Assembly (NCBI RefSeq): GCF_002898515.1
Contig: NZ_PPFX01000006.1
Span: 1-64,000 of the forward strand
DNA length: 64,000 nt
Source of the DNA: Geothermobacter hydrogeniphilus
GTDB taxonomy: Bacteria > Desulfobacterota > Desulfuromonadia > Desulfuromonadales > Geothermobacteraceae
Reading direction: 5' to 3'
Part shown: one piece after another, positions 12,601-20,477 of the stretch
How the letters are laid out: every line of letters begins with the position of its first letter
Numbering within the stretch: the first letter of the stretch is position 1
Translations under genes and position numbers: made by a program
The notes under the pieces: model-generated
Told to the model about the DNA's origin: nothing
Databases searched by the model: none
What the model saw: only the letters and a program-made list of their open reading frames with translations

Positions 12601-15600
12601 TTACGGGCTGGTTCTTGCTGTCGGCGGCTTCGGCGCCGCCGCCAGCCATGGCGGCAAAGTTGCGGTGGATAACTACAGCGATATCAGCACTTTCGGCAAT
12701 AACAGTTTCGGCCTCCTCGGCCAGTCCATCGGCGGCGGCGGCGGTAACGCGCACATCAACATGTCCCTGGCCTATCACGGCAAGAGTGAAGGGACCAAGG
12801 GCCTGAACGTTGCCGTCGGCGGTGGCACCGGTAATGGCGGCGTCGGTGACAGCGTGAATGTCAACTACGCGGGCAACCTCGAAACCTGGGGCTGGGGTTC
12901 TTACGGGATTCTGGCCCAGTCGATTGGCGGCGGTGGCGGCAATACCTCCTTGAATACCGCCTATACCTCCGAGAATGGCAAGATCGGTGTCTCCGTCGGT
13001 AATTTTGGCGGTGTCGGCGGCAAAGGCGGCGATGTCAGTCTGAGTTCCAAAGGGCAGGTCAGCACGCACGGTGAAAATGCCTACGGGCTGCTGGCTCAGT
13101 CGATCGGCAACGGCGGGGGCAACAGCTCAACCATCTCGGTGGCGGCCATGTTGCCGGCCAACAAGGAAAAAGAGACCGCGACCAAGGATTTCAGTGTCGC
13201 TGTCGGCCTGGAGGGCGGTCAGGGTGGTTCGGCCGGTAATGTGGTGTTGAACGCCGAAGGAATTGTTGCGACCGCAGGCAGAGATTCCCACGCCATTTAC
13301 GCCCAGTCGATCGGTGGCGGTGGCGGCAACGGCGGCGGTGGTGGGGGGATGGGCTTTTTGACCTCGGCCACGGCGGCGCTCTCCATCGGTGCCACCGGCG
13401 GCAGCGGCGGTGCCGGTGGCGCGGTGACAGTTGACAGCTCTGCCACCGTCTCCACCTCCGGTGATAATTCCGTCGGCATTCTGGCGCAGTCAGTCGGTGG
13501 TGGCGGCGGCAGTGGTGGCGGCGCCGGTGGCAGTACCCCCTCGATCAAATCTGAAGCCAGTAGCGTGCGGGTTGCTGTTGGCGGTAAGGGTGGCCAGGGG
13601 ATGACGGCCGGAGTTGTCAAGGTCACCAACAGCGGCCTGATTGCCACCGGGGGGCATGAATCTCACGGTGTCCTGGCCCAGAGTCTGGGCGGCGGCGGCG
13701 GTAATGGTGGTCTGGTGATGAACGAGGTTCTTTATAACAAAGCAGGCCAAGATCCGCGCGCCCATGTTGCTCTCTCCCTTGGCGGAGACGGCGGTATCGG
13801 CGGCAGCAGTGACAAGGTGGACGTTGTCAATCAGGGCGGCATTCTCACCACTCTTGGAGATTCCGTCGGGATTCTGGCGCAGTCGATCGGTGGTGGTGGC
13901 GGCAACGGCAGCACGGTCGTCACCGGTTCGCTGATGGGCAAGGCCGGCAACGATATCTACCTCGGTATCGGCGGCGTCGGCGGACTGGGAGGTACTGCCG
14001 GTGATGTGACGGTTAAAAACCTTATGGATGACTCCGGAAAAGCCGCTGATATCAAGACCTATGCCAACAATTCACACGGTATCCTGGCCATGAGCGTCGG
14101 CGGCGGCGGTGGTAACGGCAGCACCACGATTACCACCAGCGCTGCCGGCGAAGGGCGTGAGGGTGACAAGACCACCGTCACTTTTGATCTGAGTGTCGGC
14201 GGCATTGGAGGAACCGGTGATGTTGCCGGTAACACCCTGGTTGAGAATTCCGGGAAGATCACCACCCTCGGCAAGGATGCCCATGGCATCATCGCCCAGT
14301 CGATCGGCGGCGGTGGCGGCAACGGCGGCCTCGCCATCAGCGGCGATCTCAGCATGGGTGCAACCGGAACAATTGGCTCCCAAAAGCATGTCAGCACCGT
14401 TGCCCTCGGCGGCTTCGGCGGTTCCGGCAACAACGCCGGAAACGTGGTGGTCAGGAATTCCGGCACCATCGAGACCTTCGGTGACGGTTCCTATGGCGTC
14501 TATGCCCAGAGCGTCGGCGGTGGCGGCGGCAACGGCGGCTTTGCCATCGCTCTGTCCCACAACCTGCTGGTCAACCCGTTCTGGAAGGGTGCGGTGCCGG
14601 AGGGGGTGCTGCTGAATATCGGTGTCGGCGGTGTTGGCGGTGCGGGCGGTTCCGGTGGCAACGTTAACGTCGATCACACCGGTGCGATCATTGCCCATGG
14701 TGACAATGCCTACGGCATCTATGCCCAAACTGTCGCCGGTGGCGGCGGCAACATGAATTATTCTCTCAGCAGTCCGCTGTGGATGGCCGCAGGGCTGGGG
14801 ACAGATATCACTCTCGGGCTGGTTCGCGATCTCATCGATAAGGCCGCTGACACGACCGGCGATGTGACCTTGAATGCCAAGGGCGATATCACCATGTATG
14901 GTGATAACAGTCATGCTTTCCAGGCCCAGACCGTCAACGGCGGCGGCGGGAACCTCAATCTGTTCCTGGATGTGAGTGAGAGAGCGGTTGAAATCGGCGA
15001 AGACGGGATCGAAGTGCCGTCCAACGATCCGGTGCTCAGTAATCTTGTCGGTCATATTATGGCCCCCGTGCAGGTGGGTGCCAAGATGGCCTGGAAGGCG
15101 GCGGGCGGGGACGTTGCCACTGACCAGGTCAGCAGTTTACTGGTTCATGGATCGGTGCTCGTCGCCTCCCAGATTCAGTCCATCGGTGGCGGCGGCGGAA
15201 CTACCTGGCTCAATGACATTCTTGAAGAAGGTACAGAATTTTCTCTCGACTTGCTGGCCGGGGCACAGGACACCTTTGCCAGTGAGGGTGGCAATCTGAG
15301 CGCCAGGAAAGAGGGCATAATCTATACCACCAATGAGAAGGCCCAGGGTGCTTCCTACCAGTCAGTCGGCGGCGGTGGTGGCCACATCATCGTCAACGTC
15401 CAGACTGTTCCGCAACAGGACACCACAGTCCCAACGCCTGTTACGGTACCCGCTCCTCTTCTCCGCCTTGCGGGTGTCCAACCGCTTGCGGCCGCCAACC
15501 CCGGTGCCACGGCTACCATTGCCCTCGGCGCTGACGGGGGCAGCAACAATAATGGCGGCAATCTCGATGTCACCAACATTGGTCACACCATCACCGAGGG

Positions 15601-17983
15601 TGCGTATTCAACCGGTCTGGTTATGCAGAGCATCGGTGCCGGCGGCGCTGACGCTCACCTGAGCGGCCTCGACTCTCTGGCCGTCACCATCGGTGGCCGC
15701 AATGGGGCCGCCGGTGATGGCGGCACCATTCTGTTTGCCAATACCGGTGTGGTGGCAACAGCAGGCGAGCGTTCTCACGGCATCATTCTGCAGTCGATCG
15801 GTGGCGGCGGCGGGGCCTTGTTCACCGACCTCGACCCGGCTGACATCGAGCTGAGTCCGAGCACGGAAGGGAGCGGTAACGGCGGTACCCTCAATTTCTC
15901 CCAGCAGGGGGCCGTTCGGGTGTCCGGAGCCGAAGCTTACGGGGTTCTGGCCCAGAGTCTCGGCGGCGGCGGCGGGATGGTCGATACCCTGTTTGCCGGC
16001 AGTGCCGGCGGCAGCGGCAGCGGCGGTGACATCACTCTCGCTTTTAACGATGAGGTGATTTCTTCCGGCCTCGGTTCGACCGGCATCTTTGTCCAAAGCG
16101 CCGGCGGGGGCGGCGGACCAGACGGAGATATCTCCCTGGCTCTCAACGGCGCCCTGGTGATGGGTGGCTCAGGAACAGGAGTCGGAGTCCATTTTGACGG
16201 TGGCCGGGACAACACCCTGAGCAACCACGCCATGGTGCTGACAGTCGACGGTGTCGATGGAACGGCCGTTCTCGGTACCAGCGGGAATGAACGGATCGAT
16301 AACTTCGGCACGCTATTCGGCAATGTCGATCTCGGCGCGGGGACTAACCAGCTGCTCAACCGAGTCAGTGGGGAACTCTGCCCCGGGGACCGCCTGGCGG
16401 TCGGCAGTGGTAATACGGTGATCAACCAGGGGCGTCTTTCTCCCGGTGGCCTGGGTCGTGCTACCCATACCATTGTCTCGGGTGAGGTCCGCCAGGACGC
16501 TTCAGGAAGCTATCTGGTCGATGTCGATTTCTCGGACAATCAAGTCGACTGGCTCGAGTCTGACGGCCAGGTTGATTTGAACGGAAGCGTTGTCCTTAAT
16601 CCGCTGCACTCTGAATTGTTGCAGCCGGGGAGCTATCAGCCGGTTATCGCCAGCGGCACGGGGGGATTGTCGGATGGGGGTCTCGATTTTCAGGTCGCTC
16701 CCTCGGCAGTGGTCCGTTACCAGCTGCTCCAGCCTGATCCGCAGAGCCTCGCCCTGGGACTGAAGATAACCTTTACTCCCGAAGGGCTTGAGCCGAATCA
16801 GCAACGCATGGCCGAATATTTCAACCGGTTGCAGTTGGCCGGGGGGTCGGACACCATGGCACCCTACATCAGCACCCTGTTCGCGCAGCCGGATGTCGCG
16901 GCGCTGGCGAAAATCTATGCTCCTCTGGTACCGAATCAATACAATTATCTGACGACCGCAACCCTGGACGTTGCCCGCCAGCAGTTCAACCCCTTGTTGC
17001 AGAGATTGCGGACGATTCGCCGCACCGGGGGGATTCCCCAGGAGTTGTCGAAGAACCTTGACTGGGGGCAGGGGGGGACGTTGTTACTTGCCTATAACGG
17101 GTCCGATGCCAACCTGCGGCAGCTGTTGGCCCCTCCCGCCCCGTCTGTTCTCAACTATGGTCTCTGGGTGAATGCGACCGGGCTCTGGGGAGATCAGTCA
17201 GCCGTTGATGGCTTCGATGCCTATGACTTCGAGTCCCGTGGCTTAACTGGTGGCATCGACCTGATGATCAGCGACAAGCTGGTTGCCGGGGTGGAGTTCG
17301 GTGCTCTCCGCACATCGGTCGATATTTCCGGGGGGCGGGGTTCCGGAGATGTCGACAGTACCTTTGTCTCTCTCTATGCGAGTTATTTTGATCCGCGGTT
17401 CTACCTGGACGGAGCTCTCGGCTGGGGGCATCATGACTATGACAACCAGCGCAATTTTATTGCCTTTGCAACTCCGCAGACCGCGACCAGTGACCATAAC
17501 GGGACGAGCTGGTCGCTTTATTCGGAAGCCGGCTGCAATATTCACGCAGACCTGTTGCTGATTCAGCCCTATCTAGGTTTGAGCTATGTTTCGCTGGATG
17601 AGGACGGCTTTGCCGAGCAGGGGGGCGGAGCCTTCAGCCTGGTCGCGGACCAGCGCACGACCAGTGCCCTGGTTTCTGATTTCGGGGCGCGCTTCAATCG
17701 GCCCTTTGCCATTCCCTTCGGCGCCCTCGTCCCTGAACTGAGCCTTGCCTGGAATCATGACTTCGGTGTCGATGATCAGGAACTCACCGGTTCCTTTGCC
17801 GGGGGCACCCAGGCGAATTTCACCATCGAGGGACAGGGCAGGCACCAGGATTATTTTGAGTTCGGTGCTTCCCTGATGCTGCTTGGAAAGTCGGAATTGA
17901 GTTCGTCGCTCAGTTATACTGAACAGCGTGGCGGCGAGCGTCGTATCCAGAAGGTGCTCGGCGAGTTGAGACTTGATTTCTAG
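3641..17983 (+). CDS. Giant glycine-rich autotransporter adhesin (type V secretion)
   Basis: About 4,780 residues (roughly 430 kDa), far larger than usual autotransporters. The ATG at 3641 follows CAGGAGGAG at 3625-3633 and is preferred to the TTG at 3635. The N-terminus is a long signal peptide: basic region with RRK, then a leucine-rich core ending near AAA at about residue 48. The passenger (about residues 380-4,160) is a run of about 60 units, each carrying AQS-[IV]-GGGGG or a close variant. A non-repetitive stretch follows, then a C-terminal autotransporter barrel from about residue 4,500 (starting LNYGLWVNATGLWGD) that ends in Phe, as expected for an outer-membrane protein. The repeats probably fold as a long beta-helix reaching away from the cell. 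Role in adhesion or aggregation is inferred from the family. The gene is uninterrupted despite its repetitiveness. Confidence 0.9.
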   Translation: MGALTHRYVCINSIFSVLRRKCPVSATGLSALVCVLLLCLPAGVSFAAAPTQATQIGDTVTNPVTGQDVVVVALMPDPAASGSTELAYVRTSDDYLVLVKNQVGDLLYSYDANRNLVTLEVVSTDPVTGTVQLRPQADPTAATSAIDYASPWSGGSAGAAAQNTTQASPGGIRVVKVGTGGSNGAWGTLFIPPTAGGDGGTGGTLNYTNSTAVSTTDKIGFEAGSIGGNGGKGGDSYGSFWGGQPGGDGGQGGTVLITNSGGADITTSGTAKYGIFAYSRSGKAGDGGSGYLWSGSGSGGHGSDGSNVTATNHADIRSTGTDAHGMYGLSVSGNGGSSGGSWGIVGSTASGSIGGDGGDVTLNNTGLIWTSGKGAHGILGQSIGGTGGDAGSAGGIVATGGSGAAGGDGARVSITNNGVVRTEGNGARGIFAQSIGGGGGSGGGNGGLVALSGSGSAGGSGGTVIVNNQSGGAITTQGYNSDAIVAQSIGGGGGSGGAAGGVVGVGGAGGASGNGGAASATNAAALRTFGNDARGIFVQSVGGGGGSGGGAGGLVALSSHGGGAGNGGSVTVNNQAGGDISTRGARSVAIFAQSVGGGGGSSAGAGGVVGISGSGGGSGKGGNVSVTSAGSLQTVGDQARGIFAQSVGGGGGTGGGAGGLVALSGAGSGGGNGGTVWVVNSGSISSGQAGQTGKSEADAIFAQSVGGGGGNGSGSGGVVGVSGAGGGSGNGGGVRVTNSGVLQTFFGESSGIFAQSVGGGGGSGGGAGGLVALGSLGGGAGNGGTILVTNQAGGTISTRGDGSEAIFAQSIGGGGGAGAGSGGVVGISGHGGGGGDGASVSVSNAAVLTTDGDNSRGVFAQSVGGGGGSGAGSGGLVALSGSGSQGGNGGVVRVTNSGSVTTGAAADSGRSESDAIFAQSIGGGGGDGSGSGGVVGLAGHGGGSGNGAAVAVTNSGLLTTYHDDSRGIFAQSVGGGGGSGGGSGGLVALSGSGTAGGNGGAVTVTNNTGGDIITSALRSDAIFAQSIGGGGGIGSGAGGVVALGGVGSNGGSAGRVVVQSDGKLTTSGDSARGIFAQSIGGGGGFGGGSGGLVAIGGSGTSGSDAGEVVVASNGDISTSGVQATAVYAQSIGGGGGTGASSGGAIVIGGTGTGGGKGAAVSVNTGGKIQTTGDKSFGVFAQSVGGGGGDGGTAGGVVTIGGSAGTGNHGGKVSVTHGGEIFTDGADSTGLFAQSVGGGGGNGGSGYSGSAFVGFSLGGSGAAGGGGDEVRVDLNTLMVNGSETPSVISTKGNRSTGIMAQSVGGGGGNGGNAVQGSLGSIATVSVAIGGSGGAGGQGGRLRLTGKGKVTTTGNSASAVVVQSIGGGGGNGGTTVAGTISSGDGMAVSVAVGGSGGSGGSGGSVAVDVESDIKTTGEASTGFLAQSVGGGGGNGSTTVAGSAGSGAVLSGALSVSVGGSGGSGGVGGDVDVTEKGIVTTVGSQSDGVVVQSIGGGGGYGGTVVSAGGSVALMGAAVPITVGVGGSGGSGGAAGKVTAHIDSAVSTSGDGADGVIIQSIGGGGGNGGLTVAAGGSAAGGFAIGVNVGVGGTGGSGGNGNAVVADYAGRLITRGDHSIGLLAQSVGGGGGHAGGSIAAGLNGAIGGGGNVDVSVGGSGGAAGDGGALTLESLGSIETFGTKSSGMIAQSIGGGGGNGGFSIVGGLGVGLFGSAEVSAGIGGVGGGGGAGGAVTADAKETILTHGDDSIGMLSQSVGGGGGNGAFSVSVGGAGAVFGTGAVNFSVGGFGDLAGNAGSVNATAEKDIATLGSNSTAFLVQSIGGGGGNGGFSVAGNGAVAYFGSGAGGVGVGGGGAGGGDGAAVTGSVRGNVSTLGDSSTGILAQSVGGGGGNGGFNVNLSGSGAWYGTGSVGVGIGGFGAGGGHGSTVNLTVTNDDPLLTSVIGTAGRDSVGVLAQSVGGGGGNGGFNVNVSAAVAGYGSGAGGVGVGGGGAAGGNGDDVTVAVTAEIVTAGENSVGLLAQSVGGGGGNGGFNVSVSGAGSGVGSGGAVVGVGGMAGGGGNAGRVNSTLTGDVTTSGDKAVAVIAQSVGGGGGLGGFSAAGFMTGAKTAAGGASISVGGFGGNGGTADSVTNSVSGDILTFGADSGGVLAQSVGGGGGSGLFSMNGTVALAGTGSGAVSLGFGGVGGGGGFSAGVTNSVTGEIYTVGENSFGVAAQSLGGGGGSGAVNVTGALSAAKTGTGVVAVGVGGVAGGGGSGADAKNTLSGYVQTQGNSSAGILTQSVGGGGGNGGVNVTGTFTGAKTGSGNAALGVGGFGGGGGNAAQSISSVTGGVVTTGDDSAAVLTQSIGGGGGNGGVNVSAGINFAIDYGGTGGLGLGGFGGGGGNAGNVRSTIATTATYSQIGTSGDNSSAVIAQSIGGGGGNGGVNVGAGVNITGKTGLAVGLGVGGFGGGGGNAGNVDLGVTGQVVTEGNSSSGLVAQSIGGGGGNGGFNVAGSLAVSYKSADKQAALATSIGVGGFGGGGGNAGNVNVDYSGTIVAQPRTWVPETADTDTGVIVPAHYAYNEGEGSHGLLAQSIGGGGGNGGVNVSAGLSIGTGKSDGHALFVGVGGFGGGGGNAGDVNVTTTGNGTTDTISSYGDGYSAITAQSIGGGGGNGTLNVSGGLVTDSPISIGVGGLAGTAGTGGNVKVASSTDIFAASGDIDPLDDGEIILQTIVDAVVGAVDELTSGDANVKALVDAIVGPTEPEHSAGIMAQSIGGGGGNGGVNVSGGFSIAKEKLPSVTFGLGGFGGAAARSGNVTVSHTGDTETVGDWTHGILAQSIAGGGGNGGFNASIAGSLSDTSNSGEALDFTADIGIGGLGGQGADAGKVEVDSSGTIKVAGDYSRGILAQSIGGGGGNGGMNLNVLVASNSSPASVGIGGSGLGGGHGGDVTVRRGSETRAAGKITTIGEGAAAIEASSIGGGGGDAGMNFQFGVSLAGSSDGGVKTQSYGLVLAVGGFGAAASHGGKVAVDNYSDISTFGNNSFGLLGQSIGGGGGNAHINMSLAYHGKSEGTKGLNVAVGGGTGNGGVGDSVNVNYAGNLETWGWGSYGILAQSIGGGGGNTSLNTAYTSENGKIGVSVGNFGGVGGKGGDVSLSSKGQVSTHGENAYGLLAQSIGNGGGNSSTISVAAMLPANKEKETATKDFSVAVGLEGGQGGSAGNVVLNAEGIVATAGRDSHAIYAQSIGGGGGNGGGGGGMGFLTSATAALSIGATGGSGGAGGAVTVDSSATVSTSGDNSVGILAQSVGGGGGSGGGAGGSTPSIKSEASSVRVAVGGKGGQGMTAGVVKVTNSGLIATGGHESHGVLAQSLGGGGGNGGLVMNEVLYNKAGQDPRAHVALSLGGDGGIGGSSDKVDVVNQGGILTTLGDSVGILAQSIGGGGGNGSTVVTGSLMGKAGNDIYLGIGGVGGLGGTAGDVTVKNLMDDSGKAADIKTYANNSHGILAMSVGGGGGNGSTTITTSAAGEGREGDKTTVTFDLSVGGIGGTGDVAGNTLVENSGKITTLGKDAHGIIAQSIGGGGGNGGLAISGDLSMGATGTIGSQKHVSTVALGGFGGSGNNAGNVVVRNSGTIETFGDGSYGVYAQSVGGGGGNGGFAIALSHNLLVNPFWKGAVPEGVLLNIGVGGVGGAGGSGGNVNVDHTGAIIAHGDNAYGIYAQTVAGGGGNMNYSLSSPLWMAAGLGTDITLGLVRDLIDKAADTTGDVTLNAKGDITMYGDNSHAFQAQTVNGGGGNLNLFLDVSERAVEIGEDGIEVPSNDPVLSNLVGHIMAPVQVGAKMAWKAAGGDVATDQVSSLLVHGSVLVASQIQSIGGGGGTTWLNDILEEGTEFSLDLLAGAQDTFASEGGNLSARKEGIIYTTNEKAQGASYQSVGGGGGHIIVNVQTVPQQDTTVPTPVTVPAPLLRLAGVQPLAAANPGATATIALGADGGSNNNGGNLDVTNIGHTITEGAYSTGLVMQSIGAGGADAHLSGLDSLAVTIGGRNGAAGDGGTILFANTGVVATAGERSHGIILQSIGGGGGALFTDLDPADIELSPSTEGSGNGGTLNFSQQGAVRVSGAEAYGVLAQSLGGGGGMVDTLFAGSAGGSGSGGDITLAFNDEVISSGLGSTGIFVQSAGGGGGPDGDISLALNGALVMGGSGTGVGVHFDGGRDNTLSNHAMVLTVDGVDGTAVLGTSGNERIDNFGTLFGNVDLGAGTNQLLNRVSGELCPGDRLAVGSGNTVINQGRLSPGGLGRATHTIVSGEVRQDASGSYLVDVDFSDNQVDWLESDGQVDLNGSVVLNPLHSELLQPGSYQPVIASGTGGLSDGGLDFQVAPSAVVRYQLLQPDPQSLALGLKITFTPEGLEPNQQRMAEYFNRLQLAGGSDTMAPYISTLFAQPDVAALAKIYAPLVPNQYNYLTTATLDVARQQFNPLLQRLRTIRRTGGIPQELSKNLDWGQGGTLLLAYNGSDANLRQLLAPPAPSVLNYGLWVNATGLWGDQSAVDGFDAYDFESRGLTGGIDLMISDKLVAGVEFGALRTSVDISGGRGSGDVDSTFVSLYASYFDPRFYLDGALGWGHHDYDNQRNFIAFATPQTATSDHNGTSWSLYSEAGCNIHADLLLIQPYLGLSYVSLDEDGFAEQGGGAFSLVADQRTTSALVSDFGARFNRPFAIPFGALVPELSLAWNHDFGVDDQELTGSFAGGTQANFTIEGQGRHQDYFEFGASLMLLGKSELSSSLSYTEQRGGERRIQKVLGELRLDF
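4775..16115 (+). repeat. About 60 tandem coding repeats with AQS-[IV]-GGGGG motif
   Basis: I counted 60 occurrences by eye. Early units are about 50-55 residues (roughly 160 bp) and later units about 65-75 residues. In the first 13 full units two subtypes alternate strictly: one continues GGLVAL or GGLVAI, the next GGVVG or GGVVA. This suggests amplification as pairs. The last units degenerate (for example AQTVAGGGG, MQSIGAGGA, VQSAGGGGG). DNA identity between units is high enough to be recombination-prone. Confidence 0.85.
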
Positions 17984-18049
17984 CCATTTGCCGGGGACAT
18001 GGGGTGGTGGACCCGCCCACAGGTTTGGTTTCTGGAGTAGAGCAGGAAA

Positions 18050-18084
18050 CAAGGGGGCCGGCACCGTCGGTGCCGGCCCCCTTG
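18050..18084. terminator. Bidirectional hairpin between convergent genes
   Basis: A perfect 16-bp inverted repeat (18050-18065 and 18069-18084) has a 3-nt loop. It lies between the end of the autotransporter and the oppositely oriented transglutaminase gene. There is no long T-run, but the stem is very GC-rich and placed for both transcripts. Confidence 0.7.
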
Positions 18085-18088
18085 CGGC

Positions 18089-19093
18089 TTATTGCCGGTA
18101 GGTGATCTGGTAGCTGAAGGTCTTCGGATCGAGCCAGTCCAGGGTCTTGCCACCGACCTGGGCGAAGGGGTACATCAGGTAGTTGACGGCCGGTCCCTGT
18201 TGCGGAGGGTTGAGTTCGATATCACGCCCTTCGGAGAGACGGACACGGTAGGCATCGACGCCGCCCCAGAAGTCCTCGCGCAGTTTGGCGACTTGCGGAT
18301 CATCGAGCTTCAGGTTCTGCTTCAGCATCGCTTTGCGTACGTCGGCCGGGTCGACCGGCACCCAGCCGTAACCGGGCTGGTAGAATTCGGCCCAGCAATG
18401 CTGCCAGCCGGTGATGTCCTGGCCATCCTTTTTTCCCAGCCGGATGCCGAGAATTTCGCGGGCCGGGATCCCGGCCGAACGGGCCAGGGCGACATAGATG
18501 GAACTGATGTCGGCGCACTTGCCGCCGGGACGGTCAAGCAGGCGCGGCACGTTGCCGAGGCCGCAACCGCGGGTGTTCGGGTCGCGGAAGGTATTGTCCA
18601 CCGTCCAGTCATAGATGGCGCGGGCCTTTTCCAGGTTGGTCTTTTTCCCGGCAACGATCTGGTCGGTGAGAGCCTTGACCGGACCATCGATCGGCCCCAT
18701 GCTGGTGGCGCCGAGGTAGCGGCTGAAGGCGGCCCGGTCGAGGGGAACGTCTGCCCGGGGGATGTCCCGGCGTAATTGTTCCCTGCGTTCGGCCTTGAAG
18801 CGGAGGGTCAGCCGGCGGCTGTCGGCGTCTGCCGCCCAGCGCGCGTAGAGTATCGGGATGCTGTTTTCCCGGTCGGTGTAGACGGCCGCCTCGCTGTAAT
18901 TACCTTCCCAGTGGATATCGCTGATCAGCTGGTTGGCATCGGAAATCGGGTAGGGAATCCAGAGCCTGGCTTCCCGGCCGGATTGCTGCCCGGAGAGGTC
19001 GAAGGTCATGACCACCTCTCCCGAGACGGTTTTCCCCCAGGCGCTGCTGACGCCGAGCAGCAGGATGAGCAACAGAAAAACAAGACGTTTCAT
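18089..19093 (-). CDS. Exported transglutaminase-like protein
   Basis: 334 residues with a signal peptide (MKRLVFLLLILLLGVSSAWG). The C-terminal half holds a transglutaminase-core fold with the expected catalytic triad: Cys in PGGKCADISS, His in GWQHCWAEF and Asp in VPVDPADV. The stretch before it (about residues 25-150) looks like the beta-rich N-terminal part common in these bacterial proteins. Such proteins act in the periplasm as proteases or amide-bond enzymes, and the substrate is unknown. The ATG is preceded by GAGGAG at normal spacing. It faces the autotransporter tail-to-tail across a shared hairpin, so a joint role is not implied by an operon. Confidence 0.8.
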   Translation of the reverse strand: MKRLVFLLLILLLGVSSAWGKTVSGEVVMTFDLSGQQSGREARLWIPYPISDANQLISDIHWEGNYSEAAVYTDRENSIPILYARWAADADSRRLTLRFKAERREQLRRDIPRADVPLDRAAFSRYLGATSMGPIDGPVKALTDQIVAGKKTNLEKARAIYDWTVDNTFRDPNTRGCGLGNVPRLLDRPGGKCADISSIYVALARSAGIPAREILGIRLGKKDGQDITGWQHCWAEFYQPGYGWVPVDPADVRKAMLKQNLKLDDPQVAKLREDFWGGVDAYRVRLSEGRDIELNPPQQGPAVNYLMYPFAQVGGKTLDWLDPKTFSYQITYRQ

Positions 19094-19266
19094 GTATCAG
19101 GTTCTCCTCGGTGGTAAAATTCGGTTCTCATGCCCAAGTCAGGATTAAACTGAATCCGGTCCGGAATGTCCAATCGTTATTACAGATAAAGCCGATGACA
19201 GATATTGGTAATATTAATGATATGTCCGGGGCGTAAAAGCGCTGGTGATCAGGTATCTGTCAGACT

Positions 19267-20022
19267 ATGATAACGCCCATGCTGACTCCTCTTCCCCAAT
19301 CACTCAGTGTCGTGCTGGTCGAACCGCAGCATCCCGGCAATATCGGCATGGTCTGCCGGGCGATGGCCAATTTCGGTATTTCCGACCTGCGCCTGGTGAA
19401 TCCCTGCCCGTACCTGCATCCCGAGGCACGCAAGTTCGCCGTTGCCGGCAATCACCTGCTCGGCTCGGCCCGCTGTTTTCCCGATCTGCCGGCAGCCCTG
19501 GCCGATGTTCACCTGAGTGTCGCCGCCACCCGGCGCGCCGGTCGTCTGCGGGGAACACTCCATCCGAGCAGTCACCTGCCGAAACTGGTGGGCGCGCTTC
19601 CCGCAGGGGCCCGGGCGGCGCTGGTTTTCGGCCGTGAGGACCGCGGCCTGAGTGGCGATGAAATCGCCTGCTGCGGCGCCGGAGTGCGGATCGCCAGCAG
19701 CGAAGAGGTCGGGTCCCTCAATCTCGCCCAGGCGGTGATGGTGCTGCTCTATGAACTGCATCGTCGGCCGGGAACGGTCGGAGAGGTGAGGGATCTGCCG
19801 GAAGAGGGGGAACTGCAGGCGGTTTACGCGCAGATGGATGACGTTCTCGATCGGATCGGTTTCACCAACCCGGCCTGCCCCGGAGCCACCCTGACCCGCC
19901 TGCGGCAGCTGATCAGCCGCGCCCGCCCGGATCGCGGTGAACTGGGGCTGCTGCGGGGGATGTGGGGGCAGATCAGTGAAAGCATCAACAACTGGCCGGG
20001 GAAGCGTCGGGGTGGCCGATAA
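19267..20022 (+). CDS. trmJ: tRNA/rRNA 2'-O-methyltransferase, TrmJ type (SPOUT)
   Basis: 251 residues. It shows the three SPOUT/TrmH-family motifs: an N-terminal VEPQHPGNIGMVCRAMANFG stretch, LVFGREDRGL in the middle, and SLNLAQAVMVLLYEL near residue 160, which together form the knotted SAM site. TrmJ methylates the ribose at position 32 of certain tRNAs; substrate assignment here rests on the family. The ATG at 19267 has no strong ribosome site and an ATG at 19279 is possible. The gene is monocistronic and ends in a repeat-filled convergent region. Confidence 0.85.
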   Translation: MITPMLTPLPQSLSVVLVEPQHPGNIGMVCRAMANFGISDLRLVNPCPYLHPEARKFAVAGNHLLGSARCFPDLPAALADVHLSVAATRRAGRLRGTLHPSSHLPKLVGALPAGARAALVFGREDRGLSGDEIACCGAGVRIASSEEVGSLNLAQAVMVLLYELHRRPGTVGEVRDLPEEGELQAVYAQMDDVLDRIGFTNPACPGATLTRLRQLISRARPDRGELGLLRGMWGQISESINNWPGKRRGGR

Positions 20023-20029
20023 GCATCCG

Positions 20030-20212
20030 CCTGCTGCGTTGCTCGCGTCTTCAGTCGCTGCGGAGTAGCTGTCGCTACACCTCATGCTGCGAGGGCGGCC
20101 GAGACGCACCCGTCTGCTGCGTTGCCCTCAGCCTTCAATCCTCGATGTAGCTGCCGCTACACCTGTGGTTTCAGTCTTCGCGCGCCTTGCATCCGGGCAC
20201 GTCTCGACCACC
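20030..20212. repeat. Dispersed dyad repeat, two copies in tandem
   Basis: Copy of a family whose core is GTAGCTGCCGCTAC or a close variant, flanked by CTGCTGCGTTGC on one side and its approximate complement (CGCCTTGCATC) on the other, so each unit is a long imperfect inverted repeat. The first unit here is incomplete. Other members are at 20478-20604, 22212-22540 and 22800-22923. All lie between convergent genes. I see no credible gene in 20023-20614; the small open frames follow the repeat. Confidence 0.75.
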
Positions 20213-20256
20213 TTGTGACGGTGGTGCTGGGGGTGTTTTGACTGGTTTTGGTGTTT

Positions 20257-20462
20257 CCCCCGTGTTGTCGCCGCCGGAGAGAGGTGGACGTTTCGGGAGA
20301 GAGCCGGACGAATGTCTGAGGCGCAGCCGAGTTTTCGTCCCGGCCCCGAAGCGTCTGCCGAACGGAGGGAACCCGCGCCAGCGGGCAAGACATTCGGGTG
20401 CCCTTCTTTTGCTCACTTTTCTTGGGCAAGCAAGAAAAGTGAGGCGCTGGCGGGCGCTCCCG
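20257..20462. other. Dispersed structured element, copy 1
   Basis: About 200 bp, clearly alike to 22579-22793 for most of its length (shared blocks such as GTGTTGTCGCCGCCGGAGAG and GCGGGCAAGACATTCGGG). It ends in a hairpin, CTCACTTTTCTTG / CAAGAAAAGTGAG (20412-20443, 13-bp stem). In the other copy the stem has different bases but still pairs. This looks like a conserved structured RNA or DNA element and not a coding region. Open frames through it match in both copies only because the DNA repeats. Confidence 0.6.
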
Positions 20463-20477
20463 CTTTTGGTGCGAAGG

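Noticed and set aside
3713-17545. Many long minus-strand open frames across the adhesin (for example 5777-7288 and 10418-12076)
   Set aside because: They are shadows of the GGN-rich repeat on the other strand: rich in Pro, Thr and Ala, with no domain and no ribosome site.
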